DNA from: Syntrophobacterales bacterium
Lineage (GTDB): Bacteria > Desulfobacterota > Desulfobaccia > Desulfobaccales > 0-14-0-80-60-11
Assembly (NCBI GenBank): GCA_020052215.1
Contig: JAGVPN010000415.1
Coordinates: 1 to 7,648, forward strand
Direction: 5' to 3'
Length of the DNA stretch: 7,648 nt
Positions within the stretch are counted from its first letter, which is position 1; each line of letters opens with the position of its first letter. The notes under the pieces were generated by a model, which searched no databases, was not told the origin of the DNA, and worked only from the letters and a program-made list of their open reading frames with translations. Below are positions 1 through 5,683 of this stretch, in pieces. Made by a program: the position numbers and the translations under genes.

Positions 1-17
1 AAGTAATAATCCGAATT

Positions 18-45
18 GTAGGGGCGGTTCGCGAACCGCCCCTAC
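18..45. repeat. 28-base perfect palindrome, REP-like
   Basis: The sequence GTAGGGGCGGTTCG is followed at once by its exact complement, giving a 14-bp stem with no unpaired spacer. The GTAGGGGCG...CGCCCCTAC form resembles dispersed intergenic palindromes seen in many bacterial genomes. It lies beyond the last gene, where such elements often mark transcript ends. There is no clear T-run, so a repeat element is more likely than a classical terminator. The rest of 1-217 holds no gene that I can support. Confidence 0.6.
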
Positions 46-171
46 GGTGGTTGCGACCATAAAGCCAGAATTACCTCTATGACGGCAACTTGGTATAACG
101 CCTTTGAGGCTGGGTTAGGGGGGAGGAGAGGGGCCATTTTATCCCGGCGAGCGAGGTTGGCCAGAAGCAGG

Positions 172-196
172 GCGTGGGGGCGAGATTCCCCCACGC
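172..196 (-). terminator. GC-rich hairpin downstream of gvpJ, possible terminator
   Basis: Nine-base arms (GCGTGGGGG and its complement) flank a 7-base loop about 130 bases after the gvpJ stop. No T-run follows on the minus strand, so it would be a poor intrinsic terminator; it could protect the 3' end of the operon mRNA. Confidence 0.35.
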
Positions 197-217
197 GGCT
201 CGATTGCGGCAGCTGGT

Positions 218-326
218 TCACTGCGGCTGGGGGATACCACTGCCCGGCTGAGGACTCGGGGCCTTGGGCTGGTAGATGGCGTCACCCGCTCCCAGGAGCC
301 GGGCTTCCCCGACGTCGCCCAGGAAC
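218..326 (-). other. Coding-like +1-frame stretch directly after gvpJ
   Basis: Beyond the gvpJ stop, the +1 frame encodes EFLGDVGEARLLGAGDAIYQ followed by a Pro-rich end, stopping with TGA at 220-218. Codons are GC-ending as in the true genes, and there is no start codon or ribosome binding site for a separate gene. It may be a C-terminal extension of gvpJ reached by frameshifting at CCC TGA, the remnant of a longer gvpJ after an indel, or chance. Confidence 0.3.
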
Positions 327-641
327 TCAGGGGCCGGCCACGGCCATGGCAGATTCCAGGCGCCCCAAGCGCGCGTCGATCTTGTTAAGGGAGGCCGCCA
401 GCTCTTCTGAAGGGGCCTGAGAATTAAAGGCCGGGTTGGCTACCCACCAATCTATCCCCAATTCTTTGGCTTTGTCCACCGAGCAGATCACCAGGCGAAT
501 CTGCAGAGTGAGGAGTTCCACTTCCACCAGCCGGATCTTGATATCGCCGGCGATGACGATCCCCTTGTCCAGGATGCGTTCCAGGAGATCAGCCAGGTTG
601 GTGCTCTGAATGGAACTCTGGATGCCTTGTTGTTTTGCCAT
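327..641 (-). CDS. gvpJ: Gas vesicle protein GvpJ, GvpA-family minor shell protein
   Basis: The 104-residue protein has a GvpA-family domain at about 15-66: NLADLLERILDKGIVIAGDI, KIRLVEVELLTLQIRLVIC and SVDKAKELGIDWW. GIVIAGDI and DKAKELGIDWW are typical of GvpJ rather than the major shell GvpA, which has VIDAWVRVS and ends soon after. A C-terminal extension with SEELAASLNKIDARLGRLES likely forms a short coiled coil, also usual in GvpJ. GvpJ is a minor constituent thought to act at vesicle tips or in nucleation. The open frame extends upstream to 680, but the ATG at 641 has a strong AAGGAGGA 8 bases before it, and the upstream part overlaps gvpK. The gene ends in CCC TGA, with a coding-like stretch in the +1 frame beyond (see findings). 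Confidence 0.95.
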   Translation of the reverse strand: MAKQQGIQSSIQSTNLADLLERILDKGIVIAGDIKIRLVEVELLTLQIRLVICSVDKAKELGIDWWVANPAFNSQAPSEELAASLNKIDARLGRLESAMAVAGP

Positions 642-654
642 GTGCAGTTCCTCC

Positions 655-1023
655 TTACAGGAGTTGGCCCAGGGGGCCAAGGTCGATATTCAGGTCGTCT
701 TCTTCCAGGCCGAACTCCTGCCGGAGTCGGTCGATCTCTTGAGCCTGTTTCATCAAGGTCAACCCCAGCCGCTCGATCTGGGCGTCCGTGAGGGACCCGG
801 CCTCGATGCGCCGGATTCCCTGGCGCTCCAGCAGTTCGTGGAGCAGCTTCACCAGGGTCAAGACCAGTTGTCCCAGGCTGTTCTTGATATTGTCCTGATC
901 CAAATTGATCCGGGGGGGGTGGCCGCCCGGAGATCGAGCCGGCAAAGAGGCGCCTCCTTGCATCACTTTGGCGAAATCGCCGATATCCTGAGATTCCACC
1001 TGCGCCGGTTCCGGCGATTTCAT
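655..1023 (-). CDS. gvpK: Gas vesicle protein GvpK
   Basis: This protein of 122 residues carries the GvpK core: RINLDQDNIKNSLGQLVLTL, VKLLHELLERQGIRRIEAG, SLTDAQIERLGLTLM, and an ending EFGLEEDDLNIDLGPLGQLL. GvpK is a conserved small helical accessory protein needed for vesicle formation, with no known enzymatic activity. The first 38 residues are variable and Gly/Pro/Ser-rich. Two ATGs exist: 1029 and 1023. GGGAG is 1 base before the former and 7 before the latter, so 1023 is preferred, giving a TGATG stop-start overlap with the GvpS-like gene. The gvpK TAA is part of TAAGGAGG, the ribosome binding site of gvpJ. Both junctions point to tight translational coupling. Confidence 0.95.
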   Translation of the reverse strand: MKSPEPAQVESQDIGDFAKVMQGGASLPARSPGGHPPRINLDQDNIKNSLGQLVLTLVKLLHELLERQGIRRIEAGSLTDAQIERLGLTLMKQAQEIDRLRQEFGLEEDDLNIDLGPLGQLL

Positions 1024-1484
1024 CAGCATGCTCCCTTTCCAAAAAGGTTCGGTCCCAACTGCCCCTCCCCTCCAGGCTTAAATCCCCGGGCGGTTTCCAT
1101 GGAGGCCAGGATGACCTGGAGGCCCAGGTAAACCAGGTCGATATCGGCCACGGAAATCATCACTTCCCCAAAGAGCACTGCGCCCTTATTGAGAATGCGG
1201 TCCAGGGCCTCGCACAAGGACACATCTTTGTTCTCCGGGAGCAAGGCTTCCGGCAGCATGGTTTCCGGATATGGCGCCATCAATTCCACCTCCACGGTTT
1301 CCGGGTTTGGCTCGTGAATTATCTCCTGGACCAGGGGCGTGGATTCCGCCACCGCCGACTTGCCGATGAAATAACGGCGATCGGCCGGGGGCAGGTTCCG
1401 CAGGTCGGCGTCGCAAGCCGGACAAGCCAGGGAGACCAGCTCTGTCTTAGCTTGACAATGCGGGCAGATCAGCAACAGCCCCAT
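1023..1484 (-). CDS. Zinc ribbon fused to a GvpA-family (GvpS-like) domain
   Basis: The 153-residue protein has an N-terminal zinc ribbon with CPHC (7-10) and CPAC (21-24), an acidic Pro/Glu-rich linker (about 45-86), and a GvpA-family domain at about 87-135. The domain includes SLCEALDRILNKGAVLFGEV followed by MISVADIDLVYLGLQVILAS and METAR. The DLVYLGL and ASMETAR wording is that of GvpS/GvpM-type minor shell proteins rather than major GvpA. Such proteins are usually about 70-110 residues, so the N-terminal ribbon and linker are an extra module. The ATG at 1484 lies 38 bases inside the 3' end of the ATPase gene in another frame, with GGAG 7 bases before it, implying coupling to the ATPase. 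Its TGA overlaps the gvpK ATG. Its order before gvpK and gvpJ matches gvpS-K-J in B. megaterium. Confidence 0.9.
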   Translation of the reverse strand: MGLLLICPHCQAKTELVSLACPACDADLRNLPPADRRYFIGKSAVAESTPLVQEIIHEPNPETVEVELMAPYPETMLPEALLPENKDVSLCEALDRILNKGAVLFGEVMISVADIDLVYLGLQVILASMETARGFKPGGEGQLGPNLFGKGAC

Positions 1485-3453
1485 GGCGGTTCTCCATTAT
1501 CCTGGGCCGGTACAAGGCCTGCCCCAATTCCCCCAGGCGCTTCAGGCCTCGGGGTTCGCTCTGGCGATAGATGACGGTTTGATGCCGGCCGGCAAAGGTT
1601 TGCTGGAACTTGTCCTTAATCAGCGTCTCCCTGCGATTCAGGGCGGCGCACAAGGGACAATCCCAGGCCGGGGTAGCCAGGTTGAGCAGCAGCGCCGGCG
1701 CCGGCACCCCCAGCCGCCCGCAGACTGCCAGCAGGTCGCTGGTTTCCTGGAAGGCCATTTCCGTGAGGATGGTCACGGCGTAGAGCGCCGCCCGGGCCGG
1801 GTCCCGCCACAGGTTTCTCAGAAGCTTCAGGTCCCGGGAAATTCTCACCAACTGCTGGGAGAGATCCGGGAAGCGAAAGGCCAGCTTGTACTTCAGGAGG
1901 AAGCCGAAAAAGGTCTTGAGCCACTGGTCAATAAGCTCCGGCAATTCCAGGAGGCGGAGAAGATGGCCGGTGGGGGCCGAGTCCAATATGAAGATATCGT
2001 AGCGGCCCTGTTCCAGAAATTCCATGGCCCGCACCAGGGCCATAATCTCATCCAGGCCGGGAGGGGACAGATCCAGCATCCGTTCCATCACCTGGCGGTC
2101 GAAGGGGACATCGAAATTTTCGAACGCGGTTTGCAGGAACTTCTCCAGTTCTTCCCGGTACTGTTTTTTTAAGGCGGCGAATTCTCCTGGGGCGTCGATC
2201 TCCATGGCCGTCAGGCCCGGGCCGAGACGCACCGGTTGGGGGCCAATGTTCGCCTCCAGGCAGTCGGCCAGGGAGTGGGCGGGGTCGGTGGAGAAGAGAA
2301 AGACCTGTTTTCCCGGAAACTCCTGGGCCAGGCGGACTGCGGTGGCGCAGGCCAGGGTGGTCTTGCCCACGCCCCCTTTGCCGGCGAAGATCAAGAAGGT
2401 GGTCTCGGCAGAGGGGCAGGGGGGCGCAGCCTCCACCCGGGGCGGTATTTCCAGGGGGGGCTGGAGACGGGTCGGCAGAGCGGCATCAAACACCCTGACC
2501 CCATCCCAAAGGGTCTCAAGGACCGGCCCCCGCATTTCCTCCGGGCACAGGGGCACGCCCCACCAGGTATATCCGCCTAAGGAGCCGCGGCTAAAAAGCT
2601 CGTTTAGAAGCTGTAATTGACGCCGCCGCCCTTCGGCACACAGCGGGCAGGAATTCTCCGGATAGAGCCGGTTGACCACCACCTCCGTGACCGGGATATG
2701 CATCCGCTGCAGTTGGCCCAGAAGCTGCAAGGTTTCGCTGATGACCAGGTCTTCCGCCAGCATCACCGGCACAAAGCGGCAGGCCCGGAAATCCCGCAGC
2801 AGACCCTCCATCTGCTTCACCGACGCGGCCAGATCCAGGAGGAATTCGTCCAGTTCGTCGGGTTGGTACGACCCCCGGAACCGCTGCTGCATGAAGCGGT
2901 GCTTGGCCAGCAGGGCGTCCAGGGCCTTGAGCCAGCCGCGGATCAACTCCGGCGTGGTCAGCAGCCGCAGTGTGTGCCCCGTGGGCGCGGTATCCACCAC
3001 GATGAGGTCGTGGGCCCGGGTTTCCGCCCAGCCGGCGATGGCCAGCAAAGCCATGAGTTCATCCAGGCCGGGCAGGGAGAGGTCCAGGAGGCGGCGAATA
3101 TCCTCCTCATCCAGGAAGGTGCCCCGGGCGGCGATCTCGGCAAACTTGCCCCGGTGCCTGGTCTTGAAGGTTTCCAGGGAATCCTGGGCATTGAACTCCA
3201 GGATCTTTAAATTGTCGGGGAGATGAAAATCGCCGATACTGTCGGCCAGGGAATGGGCCGGATCAGTGGAGACCAGGAGGAAGGATCCCTGGGGGGAGCG
3301 GTGGGCATAGCGGAGTGCTGTGGCCGCGGCGCAGGTGGTCTTTCCGACCCCGCCCTTGCCGCCGAAGAATATCAGTCTGAACTGGGGATTCTCCAAGAAA
3401 CCGGGCAGGCCCTTGGCCCCCATGGTAATGTTGGAAAGCGAGATCATGGACAT
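1447..3453 (-). CDS. Tandem ArsA/Get3-family ATPase (two fused ATPase halves) in gas vesicle cluster
   Basis: From Met at 3453 the protein has 668 residues and two homologous ATPase halves, about 24-330 and 351-655, joined by a Pro-rich linker. Half 1 has P-loop GGKGGVGKTT (31-40), switch I STDPAHSLAD (62-71), PGLDE (128-132), DTAPTGHTLRLL (154-165) and CPLC (269-272). Half 2 has GKGGVGKTT (358-366), STDPAHSLAD (388-397), PGLDE (465-469), DSAPTGHLLRLL (491-502) and CPLC (599-602). The paired CxxC matches the zinc-binding site of Get3, and PGLDE stands where arsenite-pump ArsA carries its metalloid-binding Cys. No arsB, arsC, arsD or arsR is present. It is therefore better viewed as a Get3-like targeting ATPase than an arsenite pump; handling hydrophobic Gvp proteins is inferred. 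The frame is open to a TTG at 3477, but the ATG at 3453 has AGGGG about 11 bases upstream; ATGs at 3447 and 3423 are alternatives. Confidence 0.93.
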   Translation of the reverse strand: MSMISLSNITMGAKGLPGFLENPQFRLIFFGGKGGVGKTTCAAATALRYAHRSPQGSFLLVSTDPAHSLADSIGDFHLPDNLKILEFNAQDSLETFKTRHRGKFAEIAARGTFLDEEDIRRLLDLSLPGLDELMALLAIAGWAETRAHDLIVVDTAPTGHTLRLLTTPELIRGWLKALDALLAKHRFMQQRFRGSYQPDELDEFLLDLAASVKQMEGLLRDFRACRFVPVMLAEDLVISETLQLLGQLQRMHIPVTEVVVNRLYPENSCPLCAEGRRRQLQLLNELFSRGSLGGYTWWGVPLCPEEMRGPVLETLWDGVRVFDAALPTRLQPPLEIPPRVEAAPPCPSAETTFLIFAGKGGVGKTTLACATAVRLAQEFPGKQVFLFSTDPAHSLADCLEANIGPQPVRLGPGLTAMEIDAPGEFAALKKQYREELEKFLQTAFENFDVPFDRQVMERMLDLSPPGLDEIMALVRAMEFLEQGRYDIFILDSAPTGHLLRLLELPELIDQWLKTFFGFLLKYKLAFRFPDLSQQLVRISRDLKLLRNLWRDPARAALYAVTILTEMAFQETSDLLAVCGRLGVPAPALLLNLATPAWDCPLCAALNRRETLIKDKFQQTFAGRHQTVIYRQSEPRGLKRLGELGQALYRPRIMENRHGAVADLPALSS

Positions 3454-3513
3454 CCGGGGTAACCCCTGCCGTGTCAAGAGGGTATAGTATTCGCAACCTC
3501 ATCAAGCCATTCC

Positions 3514-3613
3514 CTATTCTTCCTGGGCCACGTCCCGAGCCACCCGCTTCCCTGCGGCCGTGGGTTGATCCCCTGATTTCGTCTGGCCGGCGCTATTCTT
3601 CCGGCGTCACGTC
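3514..3613. repeat. Imperfect 21-base direct repeat flanking the gvpG tail
   Basis: Copies at 3514-3534 and 3593-3613 match at 18 of 21 positions and share an identical CTATTCTTCC; they are 79 bases apart. On the minus strand both read like the end of a gene (gac gtg ... gaa gaa tag). The stretch between them, in the frame that ends at the second such stop, encodes an Arg/Lys-rich tail similar in style to the gvpG C-terminus. A partial tandem duplication of the gvpG 3' end is the simplest reading. Confidence 0.5.
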
Positions 3614-3944
3614 AGACTAGAGCGGCTGGTTTCACCCCGGGGGGAGATTTTCTCCTGGTCGGTTTGGCCTTGGAGCGTGGCTTGGCCGGTTTCTTCTCCG
3701 GGGCCGCCGCGGCCTTTTCTTCCGCCTGGAGGCGGTCCAAGCGGTCCAGGAGCACCTTTTCCTGGGCGTCGAACTCCGCCTCGGTGATCTGCTCGGTTTC
3801 CAGCCGCATGTAAAGCTCGCTCAGGGCCGCGGTGATGGCTTCGCTTTCGCCGGCCAACTCCTGCTGGGCGGCGTCGTGAATCTCCCGGAACACCCAGAGA
3901 ACACCTTTCACGGGGGACAGTAAGATGTCGTCAACGAGAAACAT
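3612..3944 (-). CDS. gvpG: Gas vesicle protein GvpG
   Basis: The 110-residue protein begins MFLVDDILLSPVKGVLWVFR, the typical GvpG opening, followed by the conserved helical region EIHDAAQQELAGE and ELYMRLETEQITEAEFDAQE, and a coiled-coil stretch LLDRLDRLQAEEK. From about residue 75 the tail is rich in Lys, Pro and Ala (EKKPAKPRSKAKPTRRKSPP) and longer than in many GvpG proteins. GvpG is a small accessory protein that works with GvpF/L in assembly. Two starts are possible: a GTG at 3947 and an ATG at 3944. The ATG is preferred because AAGGAG sits 5 bases before it and only 2 before the GTG, and because GvpG proteins normally start MFL. The 3' end overlaps one copy of an imperfect direct repeat (3593-3613). 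Confidence 0.95.
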   Translation of the reverse strand: MFLVDDILLSPVKGVLWVFREIHDAAQQELAGESEAITAALSELYMRLETEQITEAEFDAQEKVLLDRLDRLQAEEKAAAAPEKKPAKPRSKAKPTRRKSPPGVKPAALV

Positions 3945-3968
3945 CACCTCTCCTTTTGAGGTCCGGTG

Positions 3969-4730
3969 TCACAGTTCAAGATTCAGTTCCACGAAGTTGT
4001 GGGGCGCCCAGGGGCCGTTGTAGTCGAAGGTGAAATTGTTGTCGAAGAGCTTAGCCGCGGCAAAGACGCCCTCTTCGAACCGGTCCTGTCCATCCCGGGG
4101 CACCAGACAGGCCAGGCTCATCACCTCGCTCTCATTGCGACATTTGTTTTGTTTGATCTCCCGGCAATAATGGGACAGGATCTCCACCACTTTCTCGGTG
4201 TAGGCTTCCCGGTCTTCGTTCAGGAGGTGGTCAAACATGCGCCCCAGCTCGATCTTATCTTCCTGGGAAGGGTTGCGGTAGGGGCCGAGGAAGCGATCCC
4301 GGGCAACCCGCAATTCCGGATGGGTGTTGACGACATATTCAAAGATATTGGGAACGTCCAGGGAGACCCGCAGCCCCATTTCCACCATCCCGGCCACGCG
4401 TTGGAGTTGCTGGAGGAAGGCCGCGTGGTTGCTGGACAGGATCTTCCGGATGGCCTTGGGGCCGTCGGCAATGATGCCGAAGGCCATGGGGAGCATGGCG
4501 TCGGCCCGGGGCAACAGTCCCTTGAGGACCGCCTGCTGGGCGGCCAGATGCCGCCGTTCCGGGCGGATCCGGTCGTCTAAAACGTCGCTCACCACCGCGG
4601 CCACCTGCCCGTTGACGATGCTGTACACCGGGGCTCCGTCTATACCGGCAAAATCATAGGTCCGCTCCCCGGGAGCGGTCACTATGGCGTATAAGTATCT
4701 GCCGCTTTTCGCTGCTGTGCGCGCCGCCAT
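3969..4730 (-). CDS. gvpF: Gas vesicle protein, GvpF/GvpL family
   Basis: This 253-residue protein has the family hallmarks: an N-terminal RYLYAIV strand (11-17), the central block LPRADAMLPMAFGIIAD (73-89), and the C-terminal signature FDYNGPWAPHNFVELNLEL. GvpF and GvpL are accessory proteins of similar fold. GvpF contacts GvpA and is thought to help start vesicle assembly, and family members lie in or near the growing shell. The length matches the family (about 240-270). The ATG at 4730 is preceded by GAGGTGAG about 8 bases upstream. The gene is followed after 21-24 bases by gvpG, an arrangement common in bacterial clusters where F, G and L are adjacent. Telling F from L would need a tree; only one copy is in this window, so a second may lie upstream. 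No odd features are seen. Confidence 0.93.
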   Translation of the reverse strand: MAARTAAKSGRYLYAIVTAPGERTYDFAGIDGAPVYSIVNGQVAAVVSDVLDDRIRPERRHLAAQQAVLKGLLPRADAMLPMAFGIIADGPKAIRKILSSNHAAFLQQLQRVAGMVEMGLRVSLDVPNIFEYVVNTHPELRVARDRFLGPYRNPSQEDKIELGRMFDHLLNEDREAYTEKVVEILSHYCREIKQNKCRNESEVMSLACLVPRDGQDRFEEGVFAAAKLFDNNFTFDYNGPWAPHNFVELNLEL

Positions 4731-4833
4731 ATCTTGGTCTCACCTCAACGGGAAACCGGAAGGCAATACCCACGGCTTCCAGATAATCCTGCATGGCGAC
4801 AACTTCCGTCGCCTGACCCGGCCTGAACGTCTT
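4731..4833 (-). other. Gap before gvpF/L with an in-frame, coding-like stretch after the zinc-ribbon stop
   Basis: After the TGA of the zinc-ribbon gene the same frame stays open through the gap. It includes an ATG at 4794 (MQDYLEAVGIAFRFPVEV) with GGAAG 8 bases before it, and runs on to a stop at 4654 inside gvpF/L. Residues before the gvpF/L start look protein-like. The part overlapping gvpF/L does not. It may be a tiny leader gene, a decayed C-terminus of the zinc-ribbon protein, or chance. The GAGGTGAG ribosome binding site of gvpF/L is at the end of this gap. Confidence 0.25.
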
Positions 4834-5037
4834 TCAGGTAGTGGCCGCGCCTTCCATCCGTTTGGACTTGGGGGCGGTGCGGGACAGCGGTTCCGCCATC
4901 TTGATGGCCTTGAGCATGCCCTCTTCGATCCTAACCTCCAGCAAAGCGCCGCACAGGCATTTGATGGGACCCTCAAAGTCGTCATACATATCGTCCAGGT
5001 CCACTTTAAAGCCGCAGGACAGACAATTAATTTTCAT
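4834..5037 (-). CDS. Small zinc-ribbon protein, 67 residues
   Basis: The protein starts MKINCLSCGFKVDLDDMYDD and continues to a second cysteine pair in KCLCGALLEV. Cysteines at 5, 8, 27 and 29 form a CxxC-X18-CxC pattern consistent with a single zinc ribbon, although the second pair is one residue shorter than the usual CxxC. The acidic loop DLDDMYDD lies between the pairs. The C-terminal half is basic and probably flexible. The frame is open further upstream, to 5157, but that would overlap the preceding zinc-finger gene. The ATG at 5037 has GGAGAG about 7 bases before it and is the clear start. I do not know its role. It is one of several paired-Cys proteins in this cluster and precedes gvpF/L by 103 bases. 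Confidence 0.8.
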   Translation of the reverse strand: MKINCLSCGFKVDLDDMYDDFEGPIKCLCGALLEVRIEEGMLKAIKMAEPLSRTAPKSKRMEGAATT

Positions 5038-5053
5038 GTCAACTCTCCATTTT

Positions 5054-5071
5054 TGACGTCTGCCGACGTCA
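5054..5071 (-). repeat. Short inverted repeat at the end of the second CxxCxGxG gene
   Basis: Arms of 7 bases (TGACGTC and GACGTCA) flank TGCC, overlapping the TGA stop of the upstream gene and lying just before the GGAG ribosome binding site of the zinc-ribbon gene. Overlapping CGTCTG/CAGACG arms give an alternative fold. There is no T-run on the minus strand, so a terminator is unlikely; it may affect translation or stability. Confidence 0.35.
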
Positions 5072-5434
5072 GACGATCCCTTGTCCTTTACAGGCGTTGC
5101 AATAAAAAACCCCTTCTTCGCCGGTGCCGCCGCAGCGCGAACAGGTATCGGCCTCAACGGGGACCGACACCATCCCCACCCCCTTGCAGGTCAGGCAGAT
5201 CAAATCACCCCCCACCCGGCCGGAGCTGCCACACTGGCGGCAGGCCACCACCGGGGGCATGACCCGCACTATCCCGGCGCCCCGGCATACGGGGCAGCCG
5301 GAGGCGCTGCTGTACTTAGGGTCGGCCCCCCGGCCGCCGCAGTAGGCGCAGGACACTTCATTAACAAAGCGCTTCCGACGGGTAGGCCTTACTGCAGGGC
5401 CGCACCGGTTAAGGATCTGCATGGCGTATTCCAT
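5069..5434 (-). CDS. Second DnaJ-type zinc-finger-only protein with six CxxCxGxG motifs
   Basis: This 121-residue protein has a basic N-terminal segment (TRRKRFVNE) and six motifs: CAYCGGRG (29-36), CPVCRGAG (47-54), CRQCGSSG (65-72), CLTCKGVG (80-87), CSRCGGTG (98-105) and CNACKGQG (112-119). The first-cysteine positions (29, 47, 65, 80, 98, 112) nearly match those of the protein at 7453-7061 (28, 48, 66, 80, 99, 115), so the two are paralogs, probably from duplication within the cluster. As in the first copy there is no J domain. Known DnaJ zinc centres bind non-native polypeptides and take part in DnaK cooperation; here the client could be a Gvp protein, by inference. The start ATG at 5434 has AAGGAT 8 bases upstream. 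The protein ends directly after its sixth motif. Confidence 0.88.
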   Translation of the reverse strand: MEYAMQILNRCGPAVRPTRRKRFVNEVSCAYCGGRGADPKYSSASGCPVCRGAGIVRVMPPVVACRQCGSSGRVGGDLICLTCKGVGMVSVPVEADTCSRCGGTGEEGVFYCNACKGQGIV

Positions 5435-5450
5435 GGGGCACCAGATCCTT

Positions 5451-5651
5451 TCAGCGGCAACCGCAACGGTTCCGCCAGGCCGCGGCCCGCCAGCGGCGCC
5501 GCAACTCCCGGTTGCACCGGGCCACTTCTTCCTGATACATGCGGCCCATTTCCGCCCCCCACATGGGCAGGCCCGTGGAGGTGGGGCAGGAGCGGTAACT
5601 CTTCACCTGGCGCATGGTCCGCACCTGGTTTGAATCCTTAAGAGTAAGCAT
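5451..5651 (-). CDS. Unrecognised small Arg-rich protein with four cysteines
   Basis: I do not recognise this protein of about 66 residues. It begins MLTLKDSNQVRTMRQVKSYR, has a middle part with SCPTSTGLPMWGAEMGRMY, and ends in an Arg-rich segment finishing RNRCGCR. Four cysteines (one before PTST, one in ARCNRE, two in the CGC tail) could bind metal or form disulfides. Two ATGs are possible. The one at 5657 has GAGG directly against it, whereas the one at 5651 has GAGG 6 bases upstream, so 5651 is preferred. The gene ends 16 bases before the second CxxCxGxG gene, and AAGGAT in the gap serves that gene. Tight spacing on both sides supports it as a real operon member despite its size. Its function is unknown. 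Confidence 0.65.
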   Translation of the reverse strand: MLTLKDSNQVRTMRQVKSYRSCPTSTGLPMWGAEMGRMYQEEVARCNRELRRRWRAAAWRNRCGCR

Positions 5652-5668
5652 CGGCATCCTCGGTATTT

Positions 5669-5680
5669 TTGATTAATCAA
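5669..5680. repeat. AT-rich perfect palindrome TTGATTAATCAA in a short intergenic gap
   Basis: The 26-base gap between two small genes and the adjoining 3' end of the upstream gene form an AT-rich island of about 45 bases in otherwise GC-rich DNA. It contains this 12-base perfect palindrome. It may be an operator or part of an internal promoter, but I see no convincing paired -35/-10 boxes. Confidence 0.35.
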
Positions 5681-5683
5681 TCT

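Noticed and set aside
79..420. Plus-strand open frame at the left edge
   Set aside because: Its translation is Arg/Gly/Ala-rich without recognisable motifs, it has no ribosome site, and it runs into the opposite strand of gvpJ.
327..641. The last gene as the major shell gene gvpA
   Set aside because: The GIVIAGDI and DKAKELGIDWW segments and the C-terminal extension fit GvpJ; major GvpA is shorter with VIDAWVRVS-like wording.
610..3226. Several long plus-strand open frames opposite the minus-strand genes
   Set aside because: They are shadows of GC-rich coding sequence on the other strand, have low-complexity or Arg/Ser-rich translations, and match no family motifs.
1447..3477. Tandem ATPase as part of an arsenite efflux operon
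   Set aside because: No arsB, arsC, arsD or arsR is present, the arsenite-binding Cys region reads PGLDE, and all neighbours are gas vesicle genes.
5038..5157. Longer start for the small zinc-ribbon protein
   Set aside because: It would overlap the previous gene by about 90 bases, whereas the ATG at 5037 has a good GGAG site and begins directly before the ribbon.
5669..5680. TTGATTAATCAA as an FNR/CRP-type binding site
   Set aside because: The half-sites TTGAT and ATCAA match an FNR box, but only 2 bases separate them instead of the required 4.
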